Shown here in pieces: positions 6,542 through 14,142 of a stretch of 14,450 nt of DNA. Below the pieces are notes generated by a model. It was not told the DNA's origin and ran no database searches. It worked only from the letters and a program-made list of their open reading frames with translations. The position numbers were made by a program, and so were the translations under genes. This DNA comes from Ch71 sp050945695 (lineage in GTDB: Bacteria; Chloroflexota; Anaerolineae; DRVO01): assembly GCA_050945695.1 (NCBI GenBank), contig JBMNTK010000089.1, positions 1 through 14,450 on the forward strand, in the 5' to 3' direction. Numbering within the stretch: the stretch's first letter is position 1; the number at the start of each line of letters is the position of its first letter.

Positions 6542-6666
6542 CCGCGTTGCCTGCCTCGGTTGTTGATGAGCGAATGGGGAAGGTAACCCAGCCGCTCTCT
6601 GCCTGCAAGCACCGCTCTACTAGACCAGCGGGCCCCAGGGGGATAAACTGCGCCCTCGGAGGGAAG

Positions 6667-7149
6667 ATGGCGCTCAAGGCACGCTACGTACACACCAACC
6701 TGGTCGCGGCAGACTGGCAACGGCTAGCCCAGTTCTACCAGGAGGTGTTCGGCTGCCAGCCGGTACCACCGGAGCGGGACTTGTCCGGCCCGTGGCTGGA
6801 GGATGCCACCGGCATAGCGGGGGCCCGCATCCGGGGTGTCCACCTGCGCCTGCCCGGCCACGGGGACACAGGGCCCACCCTAGAGATATTCCAGTATGAC
6901 CCCGACCGCTTCACCCCCGACCCCGCTCGGGTACCTGACCGCCCGGGGCTGGGCCACCTGGCATTCCTGGTTGAGGATGTCCGGGAGGCGCTGGCCCAGG
7001 TGATGGCCGCCGGCGGGGGTGCTGTGGGCAAGACGGTAAGCGCCGAAATCTCAGGCGCGGGCCGCATCACCTTCGTCTACGCCACCGATCCTGAAGGCAA
7101 CATCATCGAGCTTCAGCAGTGGACGCCGCTAGCGCACAGCCGTGCATGA
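6667..7149 (+). CDS. VOC superfamily (glyoxalase/dioxygenase fold) protein
   Basis: The 160-residue product is a two-module vicinal-oxygen-chelate protein. Module one starts RYVHTNLVAADWQRLAQFYQ and ends TLEIFQY; module two runs from GLGHLAFLVEDV to PEGNIIELQQW. The four expected metal ligands are present: His9, Glu73, His97 and Glu148, the 2-His/2-Glu set of glyoxalase I, methylmalonyl-CoA epimerase and related enzymes. It is therefore probably a metal-dependent lyase, isomerase or dioxygenase rather than a non-catalytic binding protein; substrate unknown. The ATG at 6667 is preceded by GGAGGG and sits exactly at the first VOC strand, so a longer upstream frame is rejected. It is 72 nt upstream of the epimerase-family gene and may be the first gene of that transcript, suggesting a role in sugar or 2-oxo-acid metabolism. 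Confidence 0.9.
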   Translation: MALKARYVHTNLVAADWQRLAQFYQEVFGCQPVPPERDLSGPWLEDATGIAGARIRGVHLRLPGHGDTGPTLEIFQYDPDRFTPDPARVPDRPGLGHLAFLVEDVREALAQVMAAGGGAVGKTVSAEISGAGRITFVYATDPEGNIIELQQWTPLAHSRA

Positions 7150-7221
7150 TCGGGGCTCGGCCTGCCCAAGGCGCTCCCAACGGCTGCCCGCACGTTTCAC
7201 ACTCGACTCCAGGAGACAGTC

Positions 7222-9009
7222 ATGACTGTCGCTGACTCTCATCCGACCCGGCCATCGAGCTCCGCTCCCTCCGGGGGAGAGCTCGTCATCCTGCCAGAAT
7301 CCCAGATCAGCTACCGGGGCACCCCCCTCTTCCTGGGTCGCACCCATGATCGGGATGTCATCGTTGCCCCGGCCCCTGCCCCCACCGAGGACCTGAGTGG
7401 TGCCCACCCCCTGCCTCTGTCAGGCAGCGAGCGGGTCGGCGACAGGCTGATCTACCCGGCCAGCTACGACAACATGCTCGCCTGGGAGACGCGCCTGGCC
7501 CCGGAGCCACGCCTTGCCGCCCTCAACCGCACGGGGTTCGACCGGGGCTTCGGAGCCGGCAACCGCATGGTCATCTCCTGGAACGACATCCCCCGGCTGC
7601 GGGCCCGCACTACCCTGGCGGGCTGGGACGGCATATTCGCCGCCATGCGCCGTTGCTCCGCTCCCTTCTGGTTCATCCAGCAGTCCATCGTGCGGGAGCT
7701 CATACCAGAGGGCCTGGAGGCGGCTCACTACCCCGGCATAGGGCACACCGGCGGCTACGGGCCCCGAGAGTTCCTGCGCGCCGGCCTGTTTGCCTTCGCC
7801 GGCCTGGGCGGCTACACCCGCTACCGGCTTCCTATCGGCGCTGATGCCGACCACGCCATCGTCACCGGCTACGATGAGGAGTCGCTGGAGCGCTCGCTGG
7901 CCATGAACCGCCTCGCCCTGTCCGAGGCCCGCGATTACACCAAGTTCACCGTGGATACCAGTCACCTGTTCGGTCACCCCGTGGAGCTGACCGCTCGGGA
8001 CCAGGCGCGGCTCCTGGATACCTTCCGGGGCCGGCGCTTCCGGGTGGCCAACATCCTCCCCGGCGGCAGAGAGCGGGTCTATGAGTTCGACGAAGGGGAG
8101 ATCCTGCAGCTGGGCCGGCGGTACTGGCAGGCCTGCCGGGTGCACAAGGAGCTCTACGACCACATCGCCGCCGAGAGAGACGGTCGCCCCTTCGACTACG
8201 AGCTCTCGCTGGACGAAACCCCTCAGGCTACCCCACCCCGGGAGCTGCTCTTCTACCTGGTGGTCCTCTATGAGGTCATGGGGCTGGAGCCGGGCGCTGT
8301 GGCCTCGGCCGGGCCTAACCTCGGGTACAACAAGCGTGAGGACTTCCGCGGCGACCTGGGCTGGCTCTGGGAGCAGGTCAATGCCTGTGCCTCGATCCTG
8401 GCCCACTTCGGGGCCATGTTGGCGGTACACTCCGCGGACGGAGAGCGGGCCGACACCGGGAAGGGGCTGGGCTTCGATGCCACCTTGCTCGATGCCTCGG
8501 GTGGCCGGGCCGCGCTCAAAGTGGCCGATGTCTACCAGGAGATTCTCTGGCATACCCTGGAATCCTCACCGGACCCGGCGGAACGGGAGCTGTTCCGCGA
8601 GGCTTGGCGCCGTACCTACGCCGCCGTGGGCCACCTGGCGGAGGTATACCGCCGAGAACTGGCTCCCCTGCCACCCGACAAGGCTCAACGGGTCTTGGTG
8701 GACCCCATGTGGCAGGGCACGGTGGCCCAGACCTACGGCGCCGACGCCCTGCGGTTGACCCAGGGCGTCACCGGGTACGGGTTGCCGCTCTTCCGACTGG
8801 CCTCTGACCTCATGGGCGGGGCCGACCCCAACTGGCCCAGCGCTGAGTCCGAGCTGTTTCGGCGCTTCATGTTCCTGACCTACCGGGGCCTGCGCCCTGA
8901 GCTTTTCCGCGTGCTGTCCGAGGAGGGTTGGCAGCGCATCGCCGATGCCATCTGCCAGGCCACCATGGTCCGCGTCCGGGCGATGGGCTGGGAGGTACCG
9001 GCCCCATGA
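7222..9009 (+). CDS. uxaE: Tagaturonate/fructuronate epimerase family protein (UxaE-like)
   Basis: UxaE enzymes interconvert D-tagaturonate and D-fructuronate, joining galacturonate to glucuronate catabolism. The 595-residue product shows the family's landmarks in order: RGFGAGNRM (108-116), FWFIQQSIVREL (149-160), GADADH (206-211), YTKFTVDTSHLF (239-250), YELSLDETPQATPP (326-339), NKREDFRGDL (370-379), an AVHS motif (401-404, where relatives have LHSG), ALKVADVYQE (431-440) and ELFREAW (456-462). Acidic/His residues in GADADH, the DTSH segment, SLDE and HS are candidate metal or substrate ligands. It is longer than I recall for the Thermotoga enzyme, mainly through about 125 C-terminal residues. 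The start has AGGAGA 7 nt upstream. Its TGA overlaps the dehydrogenase ATG by four bases, implying translational coupling. Family membership is from motif recall, not a search; the exact substrate could differ. Confidence 0.75.
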   Translation: MTVADSHPTRPSSSAPSGGELVILPESQISYRGTPLFLGRTHDRDVIVAPAPAPTEDLSGAHPLPLSGSERVGDRLIYPASYDNMLAWETRLAPEPRLAALNRTGFDRGFGAGNRMVISWNDIPRLRARTTLAGWDGIFAAMRRCSAPFWFIQQSIVRELIPEGLEAAHYPGIGHTGGYGPREFLRAGLFAFAGLGGYTRYRLPIGADADHAIVTGYDEESLERSLAMNRLALSEARDYTKFTVDTSHLFGHPVELTARDQARLLDTFRGRRFRVANILPGGRERVYEFDEGEILQLGRRYWQACRVHKELYDHIAAERDGRPFDYELSLDETPQATPPRELLFYLVVLYEVMGLEPGAVASAGPNLGYNKREDFRGDLGWLWEQVNACASILAHFGAMLAVHSADGERADTGKGLGFDATLLDASGGRAALKVADVYQEILWHTLESSPDPAERELFREAWRRTYAAVGHLAEVYRRELAPLPPDKAQRVLVDPMWQGTVAQTYGADALRLTQGVTGYGLPLFRLASDLMGGADPNWPSAESELFRRFMFLTYRGLRPELFRVLSEEGWQRIADAICQATMVRVRAMGWEVPAP

Positions 9010-9758
9010 CCACGAGCCTGGAAGGGAAGATAGCGCTGGTTACCGGTGGCGGCAGCGGCATCGGGCGGGCCGTGTGTCTGGAGCTGGGCCGGGCCGGGGC
9101 AGCGGTGGCCGCCGCCGATCTCTCGGCGGAGAGGGCTCAAGCTACGGTAAAGGAGCTGGAGGGCGCCGGCCACCAGGCCCAAGCTTACCGGGTCGACATC
9201 TCGCGCTCGGACCAGGTGCGAGCGGTCGTGTCCGGCATCTGCGAGCGCTGGGGCGGGGTGGATGTCCTGGTCAACGCCGCCGGGGTCTACCAGATCGGTG
9301 GCATCGAGGACATCACTGAGGAGGACTGGGACCGGGTACTCGCCATCAACCTCAAAGGCGCCTACCTGTTCTGCCGCGAGGTGGTGCCCATCATGCGCCG
9401 CCGCGGGGGTGGGGCCATAGTGAACGTGTCCTCCATCTCCGGCCGCACCAAGTCCGACCTGGCAGGCGTCAACTACGTGGCTTCCAAGGCCGGGCTGATC
9501 GGGCTCACCATGTGCCTGGCCAACCAGTTGGCCCGGGACGGCATCCGGGTCAACTGCGTGGCGCCGGGCACCATAGATACCCCCATGAACGCCTCCCTCA
9601 CCCCCGAGGGCCGAGAGATCCTGACCCGGCGCGTTCCCCTGGGGCGACTGGGCCAGGCCGAGGAGGTCGCGGCGGCCATCGCCTTCCTGGCCTCACCCGC
9701 CGCTTCCTACATCACCGGCGAGACCCTCAACGTCAACGGCGGCGCCTTCATGGTGTAG
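9006..9758 (+). CDS. Short-chain dehydrogenase/reductase, classical type
   Basis: The 250-residue product is a complete classical SDR, a NAD(P)-dependent oxidoreductase. Visible are the cofactor glycine motif TGGGSGIG (13-20), an acidic Asp38 after the second strand (AAADLS) that usually favours NAD over NADP, NAAG (90-93), catalytic Asn115, the Ser142/Ser143 region (VSSISG), Tyr157-x3-Lys161 (YVASK), and the conserved end GETLNVNGGAFMV. Length is standard. The ATG at 9006 is inside the ATGA overlap with the upstream epimerase-family stop; the cofactor strand begins where expected (EGKIALVTG). Coupling to a UxaE-like gene makes a hexuronate reductase (fructuronate to mannonate, as suggested for some SDR proteins such as Bacillus YjmF) a fair hypothesis, but SDR sequence alone cannot fix substrate and other sugar-acid or polyol dehydrogenases are equally possible. 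Confidence 0.93.
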   Translation: MTTSLEGKIALVTGGGSGIGRAVCLELGRAGAAVAAADLSAERAQATVKELEGAGHQAQAYRVDISRSDQVRAVVSGICERWGGVDVLVNAAGVYQIGGIEDITEEDWDRVLAINLKGAYLFCREVVPIMRRRGGGAIVNVSSISGRTKSDLAGVNYVASKAGLIGLTMCLANQLARDGIRVNCVAPGTIDTPMNASLTPEGREILTRRVPLGRLGQAEEVAAAIAFLASPAASYITGETLNVNGGAFMV

Positions 9759-9765
9759 GGGCGCT

Positions 9766-9794
9766 TTGCCGCTGCCCTAGGCGGAGCCTATACT
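9766..9794 (+). promoter_or_regulatory. Candidate promoter of the HEAT-repeat gene
   Basis: TTGCCG (9766-9771), exactly 17 nt, then TATACT (9789-9794), 32 nt upstream of the ATG at 9827. Both boxes are reasonable sigma70 matches and the spacing is ideal. It separates the HEAT gene from the epimerase-dehydrogenase transcript. Confidence 0.5.
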
Positions 9795-9813
9795 TCATGA
9801 CTGTGCCGCCTAG
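9777..9813. promoter_or_regulatory. Inverted repeat flanking the -10 box (operator candidate)
   Basis: CTAGGCGG (9777-9784) and CCGCCTAG (9806-9813) are exact complements separated by 21 nt, one in the promoter spacer and one just past the expected transcription start. Symmetry extends further outward (CCC against GGG) with a one-base bulge. The position is better suited to a protein dimer than to an RNA hairpin, because only one arm would be transcribed. It could also be a weak terminator for the dehydrogenase. Confidence 0.4.
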
Positions 9814-9826
9814 AGGGAGTTGTGCC

Positions 9827-10813
9827 ATGAGAGAGGAATTTGGCGAAGCGTTAGCGAGCATGCAGCAGCAGGCTGAGGATTGGCTGCAGGAGGAGAACCT
9901 CCGCAAGCTTTCCGCGGCGAACACCGAAGAAGCGCGTGCTTTTGAGCAGATGTGGTCCGAGCTGGACGCCGGCGAGCGTTACCAGCTTATCAGCGCCTTA
10001 GCGGAGTTGGCGGAGGAGAACAGAGAGGTCTCCTTCGAGCCCCTCTTCGAGATCACGTTGGAGGACGACTCCGCCGAGGTGCGTGCCGTGGCTGTGGCCG
10101 GGCTGGGGGAGGTGTGTGATTCTCGCCTGGCCGAGAAGATGCTTCGTCTGCTGAGGACTGACCCCGATGCCGCAGTGCGAGCCGAGGCGGCCACCGCTCT
10201 GGGTACCTTCCTGGCCATTGCTGAGCCCGGAGAGGACTCGGCCGGGCTAAGGCAGCAGATCGAAGATGACCTGTTGGAGACCATCAATACCGACTCCGAA
10301 GACGTCCTGGTGCGCCGGCGGGCCCTGGAGTCCTATGGGTATGCCGAGGACCCCTACGCGGATGAGGTCCTCATGGACGCCTACGACAGCGACGAGGACG
10401 AGATAGTGGCCAGCGCCGTCTTCGCCATGGGTCGCCGGTTGGATGAAAGCTTTCTGCCCATCATCCACCGAGAGCTGGACAACGAGGTGGACGATATCCG
10501 CTTGGCGGCCATCTGGGCTGCTGCCGAGATCGGCAGCGGGGCGAGTGTGCCCTACTTGCTGCGGATCATCGGCGAGGATCCCAGTGATGACGTGCGCACT
10601 GCCGCCGTGTACGCCCTGGCTGAGATCGAGGCGCCCGAGGCGGCGCGCATCCTAGAGGAACTGCTGGATAGCGAGGACATAGCCATCCAGATGGCCGCCG
10701 ACGATGCCCTCGAGCTGTGGCAGTCGCGCGATGAGATGAGCGACATGGTCATGTTCGACTATGGACCGCCAGGCGACGAGGGACACTCTGACAACGGCAG
10801 CGTGGGCCACTAG
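9827..10813 (+). CDS. Acidic HEAT-repeat protein
   Basis: The 328-residue product has an N-terminal helical part (1-65, Glu/Gln rich) followed by about seven HEAT/PBS-lyase-type repeats of roughly 30 residues. Each has the pattern of a helix, an Asp-rich turn and VRxxAxxALGxx. Clear copies are near 70-96 (DDSAEVRAVAVAGLGEV), 101-128 (DPDAAVRAEAATALGTF), 146-173, 178-204, 208-236 (VDDIRLAAIWAAAEIG), 240-268 (DDVRTAAVYALAEIE) and 271-298. Such solenoids bind proteins or other macromolecules; some help assemble phycobilin lyases or metal enzymes, but no specific partner is shown. The protein is very acidic and ends in a Gly/Asp/His-rich tail. No signal or membrane segment. The ATG at 9827 has GGGAG 7 nt upstream and is preferred over an in-frame ATG at 9797, whose spacing is poor. 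It is followed by an AEC transporter after 176 bp. Confidence 0.85.
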   Translation: MREEFGEALASMQQQAEDWLQEENLRKLSAANTEEARAFEQMWSELDAGERYQLISALAELAEENREVSFEPLFEITLEDDSAEVRAVAVAGLGEVCDSRLAEKMLRLLRTDPDAAVRAEAATALGTFLAIAEPGEDSAGLRQQIEDDLLETINTDSEDVLVRRRALESYGYAEDPYADEVLMDAYDSDEDEIVASAVFAMGRRLDESFLPIIHRELDNEVDDIRLAAIWAAAEIGSGASVPYLLRIIGEDPSDDVRTAAVYALAEIEAPEAARILEELLDSEDIAIQMAADDALELWQSRDEMSDMVMFDYGPPGDEGHSDNGSVGH

Positions 10814-10829
10814 GTAGCCTGTCCCTGTG

Positions 10830-10845
10830 GGGGGCCTAGGCCCCC
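10830..10845. repeat. 16-bp perfect palindrome GGGGGCCTAGGCCCCC
   Basis: This fully self-complementary site lies 17 nt after the HEAT gene stop. As RNA it could give a 6-bp stem with a CTAG loop; as DNA it could be a dimer-protein site. It is GC-rich and very close to the gene end, so a contribution to termination is the simplest view. Confidence 0.45.
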
Positions 10846-10867
10846 AGTCAGAGCAAGTTTTCACTCG

Positions 10868-10906
10868 CAGCGAGGGCTCTCCGTGACCAGTGGAGAGCCT
10901 TCGCTG
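10868..10906 (+). terminator. 15-bp hairpin after the HEAT-repeat gene
   Basis: The arms 10868-10882 and 10892-10906 pair over 15 positions (14 Watson-Crick, one G-U), with a 9-nt loop; the inner part reads GGCTCTCC against GGAGAGCC. There is no T-run after it on plus; instead a TTTT precedes it. It may end the HEAT transcript or act as an attenuator upstream of the AEC transporter at 10990, for which I see no clear separate promoter. Confidence 0.55.
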
Positions 10907-10989
10907 GCGATTGGGTCCAAACGGGGGGTTCTGGGCCGTTCTCAAGCGCCGGCTTGTGCCGGAATTCTCGCGGGTTTCGAAAGGTACCG

Positions 10990-11901
10990 ATGCTCGAGCT
11001 ACTGCTGCGCGTACTCGTCAACAACATCCTCCCCGCCTTTGTCGTCATAGGCGTGGGCTTCGTGCTGGATCGGGCCCTCAAGCCCCACATCCCGACCATC
11101 TCGCGCCTGGCCCTCTATGCGCTGAGCCCGTGCCTGGGCTTCACCATGCTGGTCAACTCCGAGCTGGAGAGCTCCCAGCTTACCCTCGTGGCCGGGTTTG
11201 CGGTTGCCGCCGCCCTGGTAATGGTGGTGATCTCCCTGCTTACTGCCCGGGCGGCACGCCTGGATCGGGCCACCGGCTCCTCCTTCACCCTGGCCAGCAC
11301 CATGGTCAACTCCGGCAACTTCGGCCTGTCGGTGATCCTCTTCGCATACGGGGAGGAAGGCCTGCAGTTGGCGGTGATCTACTTCGTCACCTCCGCTGTC
11401 CTGGCCAATACCATCGGCGCCTTCATCGCTTCCCGCAGCAATGGTTCCTGGCTCCAGTCACTGCGCGGGGTCCTGCGGTTGCCCCTGATCTACGCCACCC
11501 TGCTGGCCATCATCTTCCGCCTCATCGGTTACGTGCCGCCCCAGGTGATCATGCGGCCGCTGGAGACCATCGGGCAGGCGGCAGTGCCGGTTCTGCTTCT
11601 AATGCTCGGTATGCAGCTCTCGCGCAGCCAGGTGCAGGAGAACCTGGGCGTCTCGGCCCTGGCGACGGTATACAAGCTGGTCGTGATGTCGCTGGTGGCC
11701 TTTGGGTTGGCGGAGGTCTTCGGGCTAACCGGGCTGGCGCGGCAGGTGTGCATCGTCGAGTCCAGCACCCCCACGGCAGTGACGGCGGTGCTTCTGGCCA
11801 CGGAATTCAAGTCCCGGCCGCAGATAGTGGCCAGCACCGTCATGCTCTCGACCCTGGGCGCCGCCCTGACCCTGACGGTGGTGATCGCGCTGCTCGCGTG
11901 A
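10990..11901 (+). CDS. AEC (auxin efflux carrier) family transporter
   Basis: The 303-residue product is a polytopic inner-membrane protein with eight to ten hydrophobic segments: around 5-27, 37-56, 64-84, 97-118, 125-147, 163-181, 196-210, 222-245, 262-272 and 280-302. Family hallmarks of the AEC permeases (PF03547; includes malate/malonate carriers such as MdcF-like proteins) are STMVNSGNFGLSV (103-115) in the first half and CIVESSTPTAVTAVLLATEF (254-273) in the second. Members export or import small carboxylates or other anions; substrate here is not decidable. The ATG at 10990 has AAAGG 5 nt upstream and starts the first membrane helix directly; an ATG 36 nt upstream would add a basic, Cys-containing peptide and is rejected. 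It may be co-transcribed with the HEAT gene if the hairpin at 10868-10906 is leaky. It converges on the solute-binding gene. Confidence 0.9.
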   Translation: MLELLLRVLVNNILPAFVVIGVGFVLDRALKPHIPTISRLALYALSPCLGFTMLVNSELESSQLTLVAGFAVAAALVMVVISLLTARAARLDRATGSSFTLASTMVNSGNFGLSVILFAYGEEGLQLAVIYFVTSAVLANTIGAFIASRSNGSWLQSLRGVLRLPLIYATLLAIIFRLIGYVPPQVIMRPLETIGQAAVPVLLLMLGMQLSRSQVQENLGVSALATVYKLVVMSLVAFGLAEVFGLTGLARQVCIVESSTPTAVTAVLLATEFKSRPQIVASTVMLSTLGAALTLTVVIALLA

Positions 11902-11918
11902 CCGTGGGGAACTGGAGA

Positions 11919-12000
11919 GGCCCTCACCCCCAGCCCCTCTCCCACGTGTGGGAGAGGGGGACCGGCATTTGGCTCCGCCAAATGCCGTGGGTGAGGGCCC
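11919..12000. repeat. Compound inverted-repeat element with two internal hairpins
   Basis: Perfect outer arms GGCCCTCACCC (11919-11929) and GGGTGAGGGCC (11989-11999) enclose two perfect inner hairpins. The first is CCCCTCTCCCAC (11934-11945) with GTGGGAGAGGGG (11948-11959). The second is CGGCATTTGGC (11963-11973) with GCCAAATGCCG (11977-11987), a 3-nt loop. The result is a three-way-junction or cloverleaf-like fold. CCCTCACCCCCAGCCCCTCTCCC-type elements are known to me as dispersed intergenic repeats in many bacteria. It sits between the stops of two convergent genes, 18 nt after the AEC stop, and could terminate that transcript. Confidence 0.75.
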
Positions 12001-12010
12001 CCTAGACCAA

Positions 12011-12038
12011 ACAGGGCACCGCCGAGGCGGTGCCCTGT
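12011..12038. terminator. Perfect 13-bp terminator hairpin between convergent genes
   Basis: ACAGGGCACCGCC (12011-12023) and GGCGGTGCCCTGT (12026-12038) are exact complements with a 2-nt centre. On minus it begins 22 nt after the TAA of the solute-binding gene and runs into TTT; on plus it follows the compound repeat. It probably serves the minus-strand gene and could act both ways. Its core resembles the hairpin at 14381-14416. Confidence 0.75.
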
Positions 12039-12060
12039 TGCTGATTGCGCTCTGCTGCGC

Positions 12061-14136
12061 TTAGGCCTGGCGCATGAAGTACTGCGCCGGCACGCAGTTG
12101 GCCGGCGTGCCCACGGAAGCCTCACTCTGGACGTGCCGCTCTGGAGTGCTCTCGGGGACGTTGAAGAAGTAGTTCTTCACCACCACGAGGCCCTGCTCCA
12201 GCGGCGTGCCACCGACAGTGCCGATGGTCCAGAGGTTGGCCACGTTGATCCGGAAGATCTCCTTGGCCAGCTCGATCCGCTCCGCCTCGTCAATGGTCAC
12301 GGTAGCCTGATCGAACAGCTCCTGGACTCGGCGCAGGTCGCCGGTAGGCTCGATACCCTCGGTCCCACCGGTCTGGTACCAGATGCCCGAGAGCGGAGCG
12401 ATACGGCTGGACGAACCGTACGGCATCACCCACCACGGGTAGATGAGCACCGTGCCGTTGCCGCCGGTGTTCCACACCGCCACCTGCTGCTCGCCGGCTG
12501 CCAGGCGGGTGTAGTGCAGCGACCGCTCCTCCACCGTGACCACGCACTTGATCCCCACCGCGTTCCAGTGATTGCTAGCCAGCTGGGCCGTGTCGGGCCA
12601 GGGGCCGAACTGGTCCACGGCGGTGATGATGAAGTCGATGGGCTGGCCATCCGGCCCAAGCCGGTAGCCATCCCCATCGCGTTTGTCGAACCCCAGCTCG
12701 TCCAGCATCTGGTTGGCCGTGTCCGGGTCGAACTCTGTCCAGGGCGTCTCTATCCCTTCCTCGTAGTACTTGGACCACGGCAGCGGAGCCATCTGCCGAG
12801 GCTCGCCAAAGCCCAGGAAGGCTGAGTTCCAGATCTCATCGCGGTCTATGGCGATGGAAAGCGCCTGGCGGAATTCCAGCGTGCGCAGGATGTCGCCGAT
12901 GACCTTCTGGTGGTCGGTGGCGCCCTCTTGCAGGCCGGCGTTCTGGTTGAACATCAGGCCCGCGTCCGTGCCGCCGTCGCCTGGCCACTCCAGGAGGTGG
13001 TAGTTGCCCTGTTCCTGGCCCTCCACGAGGAGCGGGTAGTTGAGCAGGTTGACGTGGCGCTCCTGGCAGTCCAGCTCACCGGCGATGGCTGCAAAGTTGA
13101 GGACCTCAGGGTTCGAGACGATCTCGAACTGGATGCGGTCAATGTAAGGCAGCTGGTTGCCCGCGGGGTCAACCCGATGGTAGTACGGGTTACGCTCGGC
13201 GACGAGAGTGGTCTCGTCGGGCTCAGTGATGAACTGCCAGGCGGTCACCACCGGCCGCTCGCGGTTCTGGGTGGGGTTGTTGCGGTCATTGAAGAGCTGG
13301 AACCACTGCTCGAAGCCCCGCTCTTGGGCCAGCGCCTCCAGCTCGGCCCGATCCACGAAGTCGATGTGGAACTGCTCCAGGTAGTGCCCGGGAACGCCCA
13401 GGAGGTAGTTGCTGGCGATGTACTCCAGGAACGTCCCGTAAGGGTCCTCGAAGCTGAAGCGAACGGTGTAATCGTCTATCTTCTCGACGGTGCCGTAGGG
13501 TCGGCCCACACCGGTGCGCATCCACGAGGGCTTGGTGGGGGTGAGCTCCTCGTTGTTGAGGACGTGGTCATACCACCACATGACCGCGTCGGCCGTGAAG
13601 GGATAGCCGTCGGACCACTTGAGGCCCTCGCGCAGGTACAGGGTGTACTGCCGACCGTCCTCACTGACATCCCAGCCCTTAGCGATAGAGGGAACCAGGT
13701 TGCCCTCTATGTCGAAGAAGACCAAGACGTCTGGGTTGAGTCGCCCGTGAAGCAGGGTATCGCCGGCGTTGAGGGCAGCGCGGTGCCAGGTCCCACCGTA
13801 CTCACCGATCTCGTCCACCACTTCCTGCACCAGGGGCTCCACCGGCAAGCGCTCGTCCACCGGGGGCAGTTCGCCGGCTGCTACCTTCTCGGCCAGCATG
13901 GGAGCTTCGTTGTAGCGGCTGGGCTTAGCGGGAGCGGTGGTCGCGGCCGGAGCGGCCGTGGTAGCGGTTGGCTCGGCAGCAGGGGCCGTGGTAGCGGCCG
14001 GGGGAGTGGTGGGCTCGGCCGGGGCGGTAGTCGCCGCCGGGGCGGGTTGGCCACCCGCACAGGCAGCCACGGCTGCTGAGGATGCAGCCAGGGCGCTAAT
14101 AGACAGGAACCTACGGCGGCTCAACCTTCCAGACAT
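12061..14136 (-). CDS. ABC transporter family 5 extracellular solute-binding lipoprotein
   Basis: The 691-residue product is a secreted binding protein of the peptide/nickel/oligosaccharide (SBP_bac_5, OppA-like) family that feeds an ABC importer. It opens with SRRRFLSISALAAS (6-19), a Tat-type twin-arginine leader, and a lipobox VAAC (23-26), so Cys26 should be lipidated on the outer face. An Ala/Thr/Pro linker (28-72) tethers the domain. Family features follow: EYGGTWHRA near 112, DVSEDGRQYTLYLREGLKWSDG (from 156), FTADAVMWWYDHVL (180-193), FRQALSIAIDRDEIW in the middle, and NQMLDELGFDKRDGDGY later. It is longer than OppA (about 540). The ATG at 14136 has GGGAGGA at ideal spacing; an in-frame ATG at 14283 is rejected because it would put 49 odd residues before the leader. 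No permease or ATPase genes are in the window. The ligand may be peptide or oligosaccharide. Confidence 0.93.
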   Translation of the reverse strand: MSGRLSRRRFLSISALAASSAAVAACAGGQPAPAATTAPAEPTTPPAATTAPAAEPTATTAAPAATTAPAKPSRYNEAPMLAEKVAAGELPPVDERLPVEPLVQEVVDEIGEYGGTWHRAALNAGDTLLHGRLNPDVLVFFDIEGNLVPSIAKGWDVSEDGRQYTLYLREGLKWSDGYPFTADAVMWWYDHVLNNEELTPTKPSWMRTGVGRPYGTVEKIDDYTVRFSFEDPYGTFLEYIASNYLLGVPGHYLEQFHIDFVDRAELEALAQERGFEQWFQLFNDRNNPTQNRERPVVTAWQFITEPDETTLVAERNPYYHRVDPAGNQLPYIDRIQFEIVSNPEVLNFAAIAGELDCQERHVNLLNYPLLVEGQEQGNYHLLEWPGDGGTDAGLMFNQNAGLQEGATDHQKVIGDILRTLEFRQALSIAIDRDEIWNSAFLGFGEPRQMAPLPWSKYYEEGIETPWTEFDPDTANQMLDELGFDKRDGDGYRLGPDGQPIDFIITAVDQFGPWPDTAQLASNHWNAVGIKCVVTVEERSLHYTRLAAGEQQVAVWNTGGNGTVLIYPWWVMPYGSSSRIAPLSGIWYQTGGTEGIEPTGDLRRVQELFDQATVTIDEAERIELAKEIFRINVANLWTIGTVGGTPLEQGLVVVKNYFFNVPESTPERHVQSEASVGTPANCVPAQYFMRQA
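13921..14055 (-). repeat. Low-complexity DNA coding the Ala/Thr/Pro linker
   Basis: Residues 28-72 of the binding protein are degenerate copies of AATTAPA, separated by EPTTPP, AEPTATT and similar. The DNA is correspondingly repetitive (GGTAGT/GGCCGG units on plus), a likely place for length change by slippage. The linker places the binding domain away from the membrane. Confidence 0.7.
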
Positions 14137-14142
14137 TGTAGT

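Noticed and set aside
6547..6666. 40-codon upstream extension of the VOC protein
   Set aside because: The ATG at 6667 has GGAGGG before it and begins at the first domain strand; the extension has no family counterpart.
7420..8553. 377-codon minus-strand frame opposite the epimerase-family gene
   Set aside because: Long antisense frames are expected in GC-rich genes with strong third-position bias; its product has no recognisable motif.
10890..12005. 371-codon plus-strand frame overlapping the AEC transporter
   Set aside because: It is a +1/+2 shadow; the overlapping frame encodes clear membrane helices and AEC signatures, whereas this one is Gly/Arg/Pro/His-rich.
12910..14079. 389-codon plus-strand frame opposite the binding-protein gene
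   Set aside because: Its Gly/Ser/Arg-rich end is simply the complement of the Ala/Thr/Pro linker; no start signal or domain.
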